Translations under genes and position numbers: made by a program
NCBI RefSeq assembly: GCF_014042355.1
Contig: NZ_JACEZU010000010.1
Location: 62,001 to 126,000, forward strand
Direction of reading: 5' to 3'
DNA from: Rugamonas apoptosis
Lineage (GTDB): Bacteria > Pseudomonadota > Gammaproteobacteria > Burkholderiales > Burkholderiaceae_D
DNA length: 64,000 nt
In this document: positions 49,203 to 60,117 of the stretch, in pieces
Numbering within the stretch: the first letter of the stretch is position 1
How the letters are laid out: every line of letters starts with the position of its first letter
Notes under the pieces: generated by a model
What the model saw: the letters and a program-made list of their open reading frames with translations, nothing else
What the model was told of the DNA's origin: nothing
Database searches by the model: none

Positions 49203-50090
49203 ATGACCACGACTCCCTTCACCACGCCGCGCGACCTGCTGCGCTACGCCGTCACCCGCTTCAACACCGCCCAGCTGTTCTTCGGCCATGGCAGCGCCGA
49301 GGCGCTCGACGAGGCGGCCTACCTGATCCTGCACACGCTCAAGCTCCCGCTCGACAAGCTCGATCCCTTCCTGGACGCACGCCTGCTGCCCGAGGAAGTG
49401 GCGGCCGTGCTGGCCGTGATCGAACGGCGCGCGGTGGACCGCGTGCCGGCCGCCTACATCACCAACGAAGCGTGGCTGGGCACCTACAATTTCTATGTCG
49501 ACGAGCGCACCATCGTGCCGCGCTCCTTCATCGCCGAACTGATTCCCGACTACTTCGCGCCGTGGGTCAATGAGCCGGATAATATCGCCAACGTGCTGGA
49601 ACTGTGCACGGGTTCCGGCTGCCTGGCCATCATGCTGGCCGACGCCTTCCCGGACGCGCAAGTGGACGCGGTCGACATTTCGGCCGACGCGCTGGAAGTG
49701 GCGCGCCGCAACGTGGCCACCTACAAGCTGGAAGACCGCGTCAACCTGATCCAGTCCGACCTGTACACCAACGTGCCGGCCAAGAAGTATGACCTGATCA
49801 TCACCAACCCGCCGTACGTAAACTCCGGCTCGATGGCCAAGCTGCCCAAGGAATACCTGGCCGAACCGCAGATCGCCCTCGACGGCGGCAGCGACGGCAT
49901 GGACCTGGTGCGCAAGATCGTGGCCGGCGCGGCCGAACGCCTGACGGAGGACGGCATCCTGATCGTCGAAATCGGCAACGAGCGCGAATTCGCGGAAGCG
50001 GCCTTCGGCCACCTGGGCCTGACCTGGCTCACCACCAGCGCCGGCGACGACATGGTGTTCCTGCTCACCGCCGACCAGCTCAAACTGTAA
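49203..50090 (+). CDS. prmB: Ribosomal protein L3 N5-glutamine methyltransferase
   Basis: A 295-residue SAM-dependent methyltransferase of the HemK/PrmB family. The SAM-binding LELCTGSGCLAIMLADAFP is near residue 135, and NPPY lies in DLIITNPPYVNSGSM at about 200. The acidic specificity region (GVPAAYIT-type) is seen at residues 80-90. It methylates the Gln of L3 during ribosome assembly. It follows dapE after 65 bases, as is usual in this group, and precedes an ABC-F gene by 11 bases. Confidence 0.94.
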   Translation: MTTTPFTTPRDLLRYAVTRFNTAQLFFGHGSAEALDEAAYLILHTLKLPLDKLDPFLDARLLPEEVAAVLAVIERRAVDRVPAAYITNEAWLGTYNFYVDERTIVPRSFIAELIPDYFAPWVNEPDNIANVLELCTGSGCLAIMLADAFPDAQVDAVDISADALEVARRNVATYKLEDRVNLIQSDLYTNVPAKKYDLIITNPPYVNSGSMAKLPKEYLAEPQIALDGGSDGMDLVRKIVAGAAERLTEDGILIVEIGNEREFAEAAFGHLGLTWLTTSAGDDMVFLLTADQLKL

Positions 50091-50101
50091 AGAACCACCA
50101 G

Positions 50102-52096
<1,995 letters not shown>

Positions 52097-52116
52097 ACCA
52101 GCCCCTCACCGGTGGC

Positions 52117-52133
52117 GCCGGCGGTACGCCGGC
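52117..52133. terminator. Bidirectional hairpin between abcF and cheW
   Basis: A perfect 7-bp stem GCCGGCG / CGCCGGC with a GTA loop lies between the convergent ABC-F gene (stop at 52096) and the CheW-like gene. There is no T-tract, so it may only pause or protect transcripts. Confidence 0.45.
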
Positions 52134-52136
52134 CGC

Positions 52137-52694
52137 TCACGCGGCCTGGCGGGCGCCCACCGGCACTTTGCGGATCGACATCAAGCGGTCGATGTCGACC
52201 ACGATCAAACGCCGCCCGTCCACTTCCCCCAGTCCCAGCAGGTAATCGACGCTCTGGCCGTCCCCGGCGTCGGGAATGGGCTGGATCTGTTCCGCGCTCA
52301 GGCTGACGATGTCCGTCACGCCGTCCACCACCATCCCCATCACGCAGCTCGACAGCTTGAGGATGACCACGTCCGTCATCGGATCGTGCCGCTCGGGCCG
52401 TGGGCCGAAGGCGATGCGCATGTCGACGATGGGCATGATCACCCCGCGCGACACGGCCACCCCGCTGACGATCTCGCCGTCCGTGGCGAAGCGTTCCAGC
52501 GCTTTCAACGGGCGCAGCTCCTGCACCTTGCGAAAGTCGAGCGCGTATTCCAGGCCGCCCAGCTGGAAACTCAGATACTGCTGGACGCTCGCCTCCACCG
52601 GCGCCATTCCCGGCTCCGTTCCCGGCACGGCTGTCGGCGCGGTCCCCGGCAACGGCGGCGTGGCGCTGGCGTATTGCGTTTTCTCGATTGGCAT
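52137..52694 (-). CDS. CheW-family chemotaxis coupling protein
   Basis: A 185-residue protein. After about 35 residues of Pro/Thr-rich linker comes a CheW domain: QYLSFQLGGLEYALDFRKVQ, GVAVSRGVIMPIVDMRIAFG and VVDGVTDIVSLSAEQI. It would couple receptors to CheA. It has no adjacent che genes, but two chemoreceptors are in the window. AAGGAA precedes ATG 52694. Confidence 0.9.
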   Translation of the reverse strand: MPIEKTQYASATPPLPGTAPTAVPGTEPGMAPVEASVQQYLSFQLGGLEYALDFRKVQELRPLKALERFATDGEIVSGVAVSRGVIMPIVDMRIAFGPRPERHDPMTDVVILKLSSCVMGMVVDGVTDIVSLSAEQIQPIPDAGDGQSVDYLLGLGEVDGRRLIVVDIDRLMSIRKVPVGARQAA

Positions 52695-52843
52695 GGTGTT
52701 CCTTTCGAAGGCATGTGCCATCCTAACCGCCGCCCCTGGAGCAGATGTTGAGCCGGCTCAATAATCGCCAGCGACTTCCAGTTTGCTACAATGACTGTCC
52801 ATCCCCTACCCGCTCCGCCGGCCGCCATGCCCCCATCCGCGCC

Positions 52844-53254
52844 ATGAACAGGCAGCCATCCATCACCATCGATCCGCAACAAGTGGAGTTGATCGCCATC
52901 CGCGCCCAGGGGCCGGGCGGGCAGAACGTGAACAAGGTGTCGAGCGCGGTGCACCTGCGTTTCGATATCGCCGCATCGTCGCTGCCGGCGCACATCAAGG
53001 AACGGCTGCTGGCCTTGCGCGACCAGCGCATCACGCGCGAAGGCGTGGTGGTGATCAAGGCCCAGCAATCGCGCAGCCAGGAGGCCAATCGGGAAGACGC
53101 TCTGCGCCGCCTGCAGGAAATGGTGGACAGCGTGGCCGTGCTGCCGCCGCCACGGCGCCCCACCCGCCCCACCCTGGGCAGCCAGCGCCGGCGCCTCGAC
53201 AGCAAGAGCCTGGCGGGCGCGCGCAAGCAGGCGCGCGGCAAGGTTACCTTTTAG
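52844..53254 (+). CDS. arfB: Alternative ribosome-rescue peptidyl-tRNA hydrolase ArfB
   Basis: A 136-residue protein with the GGQ motif in RAQGPGGQNVNKVSSAVHL (residues about 20-38) and a basic C-terminal tail rich in Arg and Lys (RRPTRPTLGSQRRRL, LAGARKQARGK) that enters the empty mRNA channel. It releases peptides from ribosomes stalled without a stop codon. ATG 52844 is used; an upstream in-frame reading is not family-like. A 6-bp hairpin at 53259-53275 overlaps the end of the next gene. Confidence 0.95.
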   Translation: MNRQPSITIDPQQVELIAIRAQGPGGQNVNKVSSAVHLRFDIAASSLPAHIKERLLALRDQRITREGVVVIKAQQSRSQEANREDALRRLQEMVDSVAVLPPPRRPTRPTLGSQRRRLDSKSLAGARKQARGKVTF

Positions 53255-53273
53255 GGCAAGCGCCGGCGCGGCG

Positions 53274-55136
53274 CTACTCGTCCAGCGCCCAGTCGATGGT
53301 GCCACCGCTGCCCGAGAAGATCACGGGCAGGCGGCTGCCGGCCGCCCGTAACATGCTCTTGATGGCCTTGGGCGCGCTGTCATACAACGGCCCCAGGTCG
53401 GGATTGAACACCATGGAACGCACCAGCACCTCGCCATCGACCAGCCGCACGATGCAGCGGGTGCCGCGCATCACCAGCCGCTTCTGCCGCTCCACCACCG
53501 CCATCTGCTCACGCGCCTGCTCCTGGCGCACCTGCTCGGCCTTGATCGCCAGCGACAACTTGGCCACCGCCTTGAGCGTGGGCCCCACAGTACCGGCCAT
53601 CTTGTGGAACAACTGCTCCTGTTCCGGCGTGAGCACCACCTCGCGCTTGCGCACGCGGGTGGCCAGGGTCAGGTAATTGCGCACCTCCGGCTGGCCCGTC
53701 AGGCCATCCATCTCGCTCTTGCGTTGCCCGGCCTCGCGCTCGTGGCGGGCCAGTTGCGCGCCCAGTTCGGCCAGTTTGACATCGTACTTGGCCGTGTCGG
53801 GCACCAGCGCGAAGAGCAGCATTTCCGACTGCTTGCGGGGACCGGCGCTGGCGATCTCGATCTTGCGGCCCGCCACCGCGCAGCCAATGGCCAGCTTGAT
53901 CACCACTTCATCGGCGATAATCTCGCAGTTGACGGCCTCGCCCACCAGCACCCGGGTGCCGGAAATGACGCAGTTCTCGGCCCGCGCCAGCGTGATCTCG
54001 CCCTGCTTGGTCTGCAGCACGGCGCCTGAGGCCACGCCCTTCATGCGGATGTCGCCGTTGGCGTTGATGGCGCTGCCGCCCACCAGGTTACGCTGCAGGA
54101 CGATGGTGCCGCCGCGCGAGCTGATCTTGCCGAACACGTCGCCGTGGATGGTGATGCTGCCACCTTCCACCACGCGCTGTTCCTGCACTTCGCCAAATTC
54201 CTCGTATTCGCCGCGCAGTTGCAGATTGCCCGTGGTGCGCGCGCTCACGCCCTCGCGGCTGACGATCTTGGGGCCGATCGAGATGCGCTTGCTGGACGGG
54301 TCCACGTTCAGGAAACCATCTACCGCCGCCACCAGGTATTCACCGTCGGGCTGGTGCTCGATCACGGTACCGGTGCCGGCCACGGTGCTCAATTCGATGT
54401 CACGCGGCGGCGCCGGTTCGATCACGATGCCCGACAGTTCGTAGCCGCGCGTGCCGGGCGCGCGCGGCTCCTTGCGCAGCAGCTTGACGTGCGCCTTGAC
54501 TTGCGGGAAGCGGTTCTGGAAGGTGTGCCAGTCCAGCCGGCCGTCGGCCATCTCGCGCGGCGCGTTGCTGCGGTGGATGTCGCGCGACACTTCGACGAAC
54601 GCGGCGTCCACGCCCGGCGTGGGCGCCAGCCGGCGCGCCGCCACGATGCGGACAGCCTTGCCCGAGGCGATCGCCGCCTTGACGGCCGGCGCGTCGATGC
54701 CGAAGCGGATCCCCTTGACCCACATGTCGGCCACGAACTCGTCGAAACTGAGGTGGGCCGGTTGGGGCGGCGCATCGGGTACATCCAGGAACACGGGCTC
54801 GAAATAGTATTCGGCCTCGCCGTGCACGATGCGCACCGCCTTGTACAACTCGCGGCGCGCCGACAGGAAGGGCTGGACGTCGTCGGCGAAGCGGATCAGC
54901 GCATGGTTCTGCAGCCCGGCGGGCAAGGCGGGGCCACAGTTGTACAGCACGCGGATGAAGACGGAATAATCAAGCCCGGCGAAGCAGGCACTGGACAGGA
55001 ACACCTGGTTGACGGCCGCCTGGCAGGCCACGGCCGGCGCGTCGGACTGGAAGTACACACCGTCGGGCCGCCTGACGACGGCCAAGGGCAGCTCGTCGTC
55101 AGTAAGTGGATAATCGGCCAGGGCGTCGTCAGACAC
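53274..55136 (-). CDS. DUF342 / FapA-family protein, copy 2
   Basis: A 620-residue cytoplasmic protein with a central right-handed beta-helix of short repeats (about 290-460): VNVDPSSKRISIGP, EGVSARTTGNL, GSITIHGDVFGKISS, VGGSAINANGDIRMKG, and a coiled-coil-like part at about 480-580. It belongs to the DUF342 family, sometimes annotated as flagellar assembly protein A. It is clearly a paralogue of the next gene (55258-57171) and lies 121 bases downstream of it. No flagellar gene is adjacent. The function is unknown. Confidence 0.88.
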   Translation of the reverse strand: MSDDALADYPLTDDELPLAVVRRPDGVYFQSDAPAVACQAAVNQVFLSSACFAGLDYSVFIRVLYNCGPALPAGLQNHALIRFADDVQPFLSARRELYKAVRIVHGEAEYYFEPVFLDVPDAPPQPAHLSFDEFVADMWVKGIRFGIDAPAVKAAIASGKAVRIVAARRLAPTPGVDAAFVEVSRDIHRSNAPREMADGRLDWHTFQNRFPQVKAHVKLLRKEPRAPGTRGYELSGIVIEPAPPRDIELSTVAGTGTVIEHQPDGEYLVAAVDGFLNVDPSSKRISIGPKIVSREGVSARTTGNLQLRGEYEEFGEVQEQRVVEGGSITIHGDVFGKISSRGGTIVLQRNLVGGSAINANGDIRMKGVASGAVLQTKQGEITLARAENCVISGTRVLVGEAVNCEIIADEVVIKLAIGCAVAGRKIEIASAGPRKQSEMLLFALVPDTAKYDVKLAELGAQLARHEREAGQRKSEMDGLTGQPEVRNYLTLATRVRKREVVLTPEQEQLFHKMAGTVGPTLKAVAKLSLAIKAEQVRQEQAREQMAVVERQKRLVMRGTRCIVRLVDGEVLVRSMVFNPDLGPLYDSAPKAIKSMLRAAGSRLPVIFSGSGGTIDWALDE

Positions 55137-55257
55137 GGTCTTCCTCGATCGGGGGTGGTGGCAAGGCGCCGGAAGCGGCCGCGCGGGGACGGCTCAGCGC
55201 TTGCAGCGTACCATGAGAGCGGGTACGCCGTCACCTGCGGCCAGCCCTACCCCTGCC

Positions 55258-57171
55258 CTAAGTCGCCGTACCGTGAGTGGACAAGTGCCAGTCCAGTGAA
55301 CCGCTGGCGCGCGCGAACAGTTCCTCGCCGCCGCTCGGCGTGCCGCGCAGGCGCAGCTTGATGTCCTTGGCCGCCAGGTGGTACAGCGCGCCGCTGTCGG
55401 CCTGGAACGGCATGGTGCGCACCAGCGTGTCGCCGGCCACCATGTGCAGGCCACAGCGCGCCAGGCCGGCCGCCTCGGCCCGCAGCGCCGCCACCCGCGC
55501 GGCGCGCTCGACCAGCAGCTTGTGCTGGGTCTGGCCGGCCTGCAGGTCCTGGGTCAGCTTGCCCAGCGCCTGCACCTCGGCCGCCACGGCGCCGGCGATC
55601 TTGCGCAGGTGCTGGCCCTGCTCGGGTGTCAGCGTCAGTTCCTGGGTGCGCAGCTTGGCCGCCAGCGCCAGATAGCGCCGCACGTCCGGCTGCTGGGAAA
55701 TGGTGTCGATCTCCGCCTGCAGCGTCACGTTAGCGGTGGCGAAGGCGGCGCTGCGGGTGCGCAGGTCGGCCAGTTCCTGGTCGAAGTGGCTGACGTCGCG
55801 CACCAGCACATAGATCACCATCTCGGTACGCTTGCGCGGGCCGCAGCTTTCGATTTCGACGTTGCGGCCGGCGATGGCGCAGCCTTCGGCTACGCCGATA
55901 CGCACTTCGTCGGCCACGATCTCGCAGTTGGAGGCCTCGCCCACTTCCACGCTGGTGCCGGCCAGCACGCAGTTCTCGGCCCGCCCCACCACCAGCTTGC
56001 CGCCATGCGTCTGCAGCACGGCGCCCGAAGCCACACCCTTGACGTGGATGTCGCCGGCCGCGTTGTGGATATTGCCGCCCACCAGGTTGCGGTCCAGGAT
56101 CACCTGTCCGCCCTTGGAGTGGATATTGCCGTACACATCGCCATGCACCGTGATGTCGCTGCCGTGCACCTCGCGCATTTCCTGCACGTCGCCGAATTCC
56201 TCATAGCCGCCGGCCAGCTCCAGGTTGCCCGTGGTGCGCCCGCTCACGCCTTCCTTGCTGACGATCTTGTCGGTGATGGCGATCCGGTGCGACTTGGCAT
56301 CGACGCTGAGAAAACCTTCCTTGGTCGAGATCAGGTATTCGCCGTCGTCCTGCTGTTCCACGGCCGTGCCATCGCCGGCCAGGTGGCGCAGCTCCAGGTC
56401 CTTGGGCGCGTCCGGCGCGCTGGGCATGCCGGCCAGGTCGTAGCCGGGCAAGCCCGGCACGCACGGCAGCTTTTTCAGCAGCCGCATGTTCTGCTTGATC
56501 TGCGGGAAGCGGTTCTGGAAACTGAGCAGGTCGACCCGCCCGTCCGCGCGCTCGCGCGGAGCGTCGCTGCGGTGGATATCCTGCGATACCTCGACCACCA
56601 CCGCATCCTGGCCGGCGGCCGGTTCCAGCTCGCGCGCCACGGTGATGCGTTCGCTCTTGCCGCTGCTGATGGCGTGGGCCACGGCCGCCACGTCGATCCC
56701 GAAGCGCACCCCCTTGAGCCACAGGTCAGCCACGAATTCGTCCACGTCCAGTTTGGTCTGGCGCTCCGGCAGCACAGTGCCGTCGGGCAGTTCCTCGGCG
56801 TCCAGATAAATGGGCGCGAAGAAGTACTCGGCGTAGCCATGCCCCATCTTGACTGTCTTGTACAGCGCCTGGCGGGCCGGCATGAACGGTGCCACCCCGT
56901 TGGCCACCCGCAGCAGCGGCGGCTGGCCGGGCAACGGTGGCGGCAGCGCCGGCCCCACGTCGTACAGGGCCTTGATCAGGGCGCCGTAATCGAGGCCGGT
57001 GAGCAGGCAATGCGACAGGAACAGCTGGTTGACGGCCGCCACCCGCAGCGGGGCCGGCACGGCCAGGTCGACGTACACGCCATCGGTACGCTGGATCAGG
57101 CCGGCGGGCAGCGCGCCCGCCGGCGCGGTCGCGGCCGACGGCGGCGCTGCCTGGGTAACTTCTGAGACCAC
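55258..57171 (-). CDS. DUF342 / FapA-family protein, copy 1
   Basis: A 637-residue paralogue of the gene downstream. Shared strings include SFQNRFPQ, EGVS-RTTGNL, YEEFG-VQE, DITVHGDVYGNI, KGVASGAVLQT and CAIAG. It has the same beta-helix core and a later coiled coil. No signal peptide is seen; residues 1-25 are Ala/Pro-rich. The tandem pair suggests duplication. FapA-type proteins occur with flagellar or biofilm genes in some bacteria, but no such neighbour is visible. It is probably transcribed from the AT-rich region around 57180-57290. Confidence 0.88.
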   Translation of the reverse strand: MVSEVTQAAPPSAATAPAGALPAGLIQRTDGVYVDLAVPAPLRVAAVNQLFLSHCLLTGLDYGALIKALYDVGPALPPPLPGQPPLLRVANGVAPFMPARQALYKTVKMGHGYAEYFFAPIYLDAEELPDGTVLPERQTKLDVDEFVADLWLKGVRFGIDVAAVAHAISSGKSERITVARELEPAAGQDAVVVEVSQDIHRSDAPRERADGRVDLLSFQNRFPQIKQNMRLLKKLPCVPGLPGYDLAGMPSAPDAPKDLELRHLAGDGTAVEQQDDGEYLISTKEGFLSVDAKSHRIAITDKIVSKEGVSGRTTGNLELAGGYEEFGDVQEMREVHGSDITVHGDVYGNIHSKGGQVILDRNLVGGNIHNAAGDIHVKGVASGAVLQTHGGKLVVGRAENCVLAGTSVEVGEASNCEIVADEVRIGVAEGCAIAGRNVEIESCGPRKRTEMVIYVLVRDVSHFDQELADLRTRSAAFATANVTLQAEIDTISQQPDVRRYLALAAKLRTQELTLTPEQGQHLRKIAGAVAAEVQALGKLTQDLQAGQTQHKLLVERAARVAALRAEAAGLARCGLHMVAGDTLVRTMPFQADSGALYHLAAKDIKLRLRGTPSGGEELFARASGSLDWHLSTHGTAT

Positions 57172-57328
57172 GGTTTTCCTCCAGCCTGACAGCTCGATTG
57201 AAAAATGGGAATAGGCGCAAGGACGCTAACGCCATTGCACCTAAAAAATTAATATTACACCCAAGTCAAGCTAATGCTGAAAAATTTGCGGCATGAAACA
57301 GTAAAACCCGCGTCACGTTTGTGCAAGA

Positions 57329-57754
57329 TCAACGGTGCGGCGGGTGAGCGTAGATGTCCTGTCCCACTTCATTGATCTGGCGCCGCAGGTCGCGCCGTTC
57401 GTCGGGCGTCAACCGGCCGGCGCGGCGCTCGGCGTTATGGCCATTGTCCTGCAGGGCGCGGCGCGGTTCCTCGGCGCGTCCTTCGAACGAGCGCGGGTCG
57501 GGTTGGCGGGGCTCGGCCTGGCGCGGGTCGGCCTGGCGCGGGTCGGCCTGATACTGCTGCATGCGCTCGGCACGCAGCATTTCGCGCATGGGCTGGACGG
57601 GGCGGGCCTCGTCACGACGGCCGCCGTCGGGCGGGGCGGCCATGGCGCCCGAGGCGCCCAGCAGGCCGCAACAGATAGCCAGGGTGCCGGCTGTGTATCG
57701 AACGCAAAAACTTGCGCTTGCTGCCGCGTAACGTGTTTTGTGATCGATGTGCAT
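57329..57754 (-). CDS. Exported hypothetical protein with Asp-Pro-Arg-Gln repeats
   Basis: A 141-residue protein with a signal peptide (TAGTLAICCGLLGASGAMAA) and a low-complexity part in which ADPRQ-type units recur at about residues 70-90. Its C-terminus (RLTPDERRDLRRQINEVGQD) resembles a short conserved periplasmic helical motif seen in other Oxalobacteraceae proteins. AGGA lies 6 bases before ATG 57754; upstream in-frame codons lie in the shared promoter region. It is divergent from ompR. The function is unknown. Confidence 0.7.
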   Translation of the reverse strand: MHIDHKTRYAAASASFCVRYTAGTLAICCGLLGASGAMAAPPDGGRRDEARPVQPMREMLRAERMQQYQADPRQADPRQAEPRQPDPRSFEGRAEEPRRALQDNGHNAERRAGRLTPDERRDLRRQINEVGQDIYAHPPHR

Positions 57755-57855
57755 GCTATTCCTCATCCCTGATACTGGCCCTGGCGGACACGTGGTACGC
57801 ATCCATGACCGCAGTGTATGATGCTTTATCAGACGCGGTAAGACCAAATGGGTAA

Positions 57856-57874
57856 AGTTTGTAACAGTTTGTAA
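57856..57874. promoter_or_regulatory. Tandem 10-bp repeats, candidate OmpR site
   Basis: AGTTTGTAA occurs twice at 57856-57864 and 57866-57874, in tandem with a 10-bp period. OmpR/PhoB-family regulators bind such tandem half-sites on one face of the helix. The repeat is 78 bases before the ompR start and 100 bases before the divergent exported-protein gene, so it could serve both. Confidence 0.4.
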
Positions 57875-57951
57875 TGCCCTGCTGCAAACATTTTCGTCCG
57901 TCAAATATGACGTTACCATAGCAACATAAATATGACAAATTTGGCAGGATC

Positions 57952-58719
57952 ATGACTACTAACGCAACGGAATCGAACAACACCCCGGCCAACCAGCATG
58001 GCCACCAGGCCAAGATCATGGTAGTGGACGACGACGTCCGCCTGCGCGACCTGCTGCGCCGCTACCTGACCGAGCAGGGTTTCAATGTCTTCACGGCCGA
58101 GAACGCGACCGCCATGAACAAGCTGTGGCTGCGCGAGCGCTACGACCTGCTGGTGCTGGACCTGATGCTGCCGGGCGAGGATGGGCTGTCGATCTGCCGC
58201 CGCCTGCGCGGCGCCGGCGACCAGACCCCCATCATCATGCTGACCGCCAAGGGCGAGGATGTGGACCGCATCGTCGGCCTGGAAATGGGCGCCGACGATT
58301 ACCTGCCCAAGCCCTTCAATCCGCGCGAACTGGTGGCCCGCATCGGCGCCGTGCTGCGCCGCAAGGGCCCGGACGAGATTCCCGGCGCGCCGTCCGAAAC
58401 GCCGCAAACCTTCGAGTTCGGCCAGTTCGTGCTGGACCTGGGCACCCGCACGCTGAAGAAGAATGGCGAAACGGTGCCGCTGACGACGGGCGAATTCTCC
58501 GTGCTCAAGGTGTTCGCGCGCCACGCGCGCCAGCCGCTGTCGCGCGAAAAGCTGATGGAACTGGCGCGCGGCCGCGAGTACGAAGTGTTCGACCGCAGCC
58601 TGGACGTGCAGATCTCGCGCCTGCGCAAGCTGATTGAGCCCGACCCATCGAGCCCGCTATACATCCAGACCGTGTGGGGCCTCGGTTACGTGTTCATTCC
58701 GGAGGGCCAGCCCCGCTGA
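57952..58719 (+). CDS. ompR: Response regulator, OmpR type
   Basis: A 255-residue two-domain regulator. Receiver: acidic pocket VVDDDVR (25-30), phosphoacceptor Asp70 in LDLMLPGEDG, Thr98 and Lys120 in DDYLPKPFNP. The C-terminal winged helix begins about residue 155 (LDLGTRTLKKNGETVPLT) and has VFDRSLDVQISRLRKLIEPD and VWGLGYVF. The sensor kinase gene follows 15 bases later. The DNA-binding region is close to E. coli OmpR in pattern, so control of porins or envelope genes is likely. About 20 extra N-terminal residues precede the receiver. Confidence 0.94.
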   Translation: MTTNATESNNTPANQHGHQAKIMVVDDDVRLRDLLRRYLTEQGFNVFTAENATAMNKLWLRERYDLLVLDLMLPGEDGLSICRRLRGAGDQTPIIMLTAKGEDVDRIVGLEMGADDYLPKPFNPRELVARIGAVLRRKGPDEIPGAPSETPQTFEFGQFVLDLGTRTLKKNGETVPLTTGEFSVLKVFARHARQPLSREKLMELARGREYEVFDRSLDVQISRLRKLIEPDPSSPLYIQTVWGLGYVFIPEGQPR

Positions 58720-58734
58720 TCGGGGCAAGTGCGC

Positions 58735-60111
58735 ATGAAGCTTTCCGCCACGCTCCCGCTCCGCTACCTGTTCAATTTCAGCTGGCTCAAAAGTGGCCTG
58801 TTCTGGCGCACCTTCGTGCTGCTGGGGACCTTGACGAGTATCAGCATGACGGCCTGGGTCGGCATGATCAGCATCGTCCAGCACGAGCCGCAAGTGCAGC
58901 AGATCTCGTCGCAGGTGATCTCGGTGGTCACCATCACCCACGCCGCCCTCACCCACTCGGCGCCCGAACTGCGGCGCGAGCTGCTGTTCGACCTGGTGTC
59001 GAACGAAGGCATTCGCGTGTTCCCGCTGGAGGATGACGACAAGGTGGCGCCGCCGCCCGACAACGCGCTGATGCCCGACATCGCCGCGCTGGTGCGGGCC
59101 AAGCTGGGCGCCGACACCCGCTTCTCGTCCGAGGTGAACGGCGTGGCCGGCTTCTGGATCAGCTTCAAGATCGACGACGACCAGTACTGGCTGATGCTGG
59201 AGCGTAACCGCATCCGCGGCCTGACGGGCATCCAGTGGCTGGGCTGGGCCAGCGTGGTGTCCATCCTGTCGCTGCTGGGCGCGGCCCTCATTTCCAGCCT
59301 GATCAACCGTCCGCTGGCGCGCCTGACGGCGGCCACCCGCGCCTTCGCCCAGGGCAAGCGCCCGGAGCCGCTGCCGGAACAAGGGCCGCGCGAAATCCGC
59401 GAGGCCAACCGCAGCTTCAACCAGATGGTGGACGAATTGCAGCAGGTCGAATCGGACCGCGCCGTGATCCTGGCCGGCATCTCGCACGATCTGCGCACAC
59501 CGCTGGCGCGCATGCAGCTGGAAGTGGAGATGGCCAACCTGTCGGCCGAGGCGCGCGACGGCATCCAGTCCGACATCGGCCAGATGGACGCCATCATCGG
59601 CCAGTTCCTCGACTACGCCAAGCCGACCGAGGCATCCAGCTTCATCAACGTCGACGTCAGCGCGCTGCTGCACGATACGGTGCGCGAAGCGGAGCGCCTG
59701 CCCGACGTGCGCATGCACGCCGAGATCGCGGAACGGGCCCACGTGATGGGCAACGCCACCGACCTGCGGCGCGTGATCAACAACCTGATCGAGAACGCGC
59801 GCCGCTACGGCAAGACGGCCGGCACCGACGTCACCGAGATCGACGTGCGCTGCACCATCAAGGGCATGCACCTGGCCAAGCGCGTGGTGATCGACGTGGC
59901 CGACCATGGTTGCGGCGTGCCGGACGACCAGATCGAGAACCTGCTCAAGCCCTTCACCCGGCTCGACGCCGCGCGCGGCCAGGCCAACGGCGCCGGCCTG
60001 GGGCTGGCCATCGTGGAACGGGTGCTGCAGCGCCACGGCGCCGAACTGCATGTGCGCAACCGCGATGGCGGCGGCCTGCAGTTCCAGATCGTCATGCGCG
60101 CGCTGGGCTGA
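58735..60111 (+). CDS. envZ: Sensor histidine kinase, EnvZ type
   Basis: A 458-residue kinase. TM1 about 24-46 (TFVLLGTLTSISMTAWVGMI), a periplasmic domain of about 110 residues, TM2 about 165-185 (WLGWASVVSILSLLGAALIS), and HAMP. The dimerisation His is in LAGISHDLRTPLARMQLEVE, the N box in VINNLIENARRYG, and G1/G2 in DVADHGCGVPDD and NGAGLGLAIVERVL. It phosphorylates OmpR in response to envelope conditions. The first in-frame start is GTG 58729; ATG 58735 is preferred. Confidence 0.93.
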   Translation: MKLSATLPLRYLFNFSWLKSGLFWRTFVLLGTLTSISMTAWVGMISIVQHEPQVQQISSQVISVVTITHAALTHSAPELRRELLFDLVSNEGIRVFPLEDDDKVAPPPDNALMPDIAALVRAKLGADTRFSSEVNGVAGFWISFKIDDDQYWLMLERNRIRGLTGIQWLGWASVVSILSLLGAALISSLINRPLARLTAATRAFAQGKRPEPLPEQGPREIREANRSFNQMVDELQQVESDRAVILAGISHDLRTPLARMQLEVEMANLSAEARDGIQSDIGQMDAIIGQFLDYAKPTEASSFINVDVSALLHDTVREAERLPDVRMHAEIAERAHVMGNATDLRRVINNLIENARRYGKTAGTDVTEIDVRCTIKGMHLAKRVVIDVADHGCGVPDDQIENLLKPFTRLDAARGQANGAGLGLAIVERVLQRHGAELHVRNRDGGGLQFQIVMRALG

Positions 60112-60117
60112 CCATTC

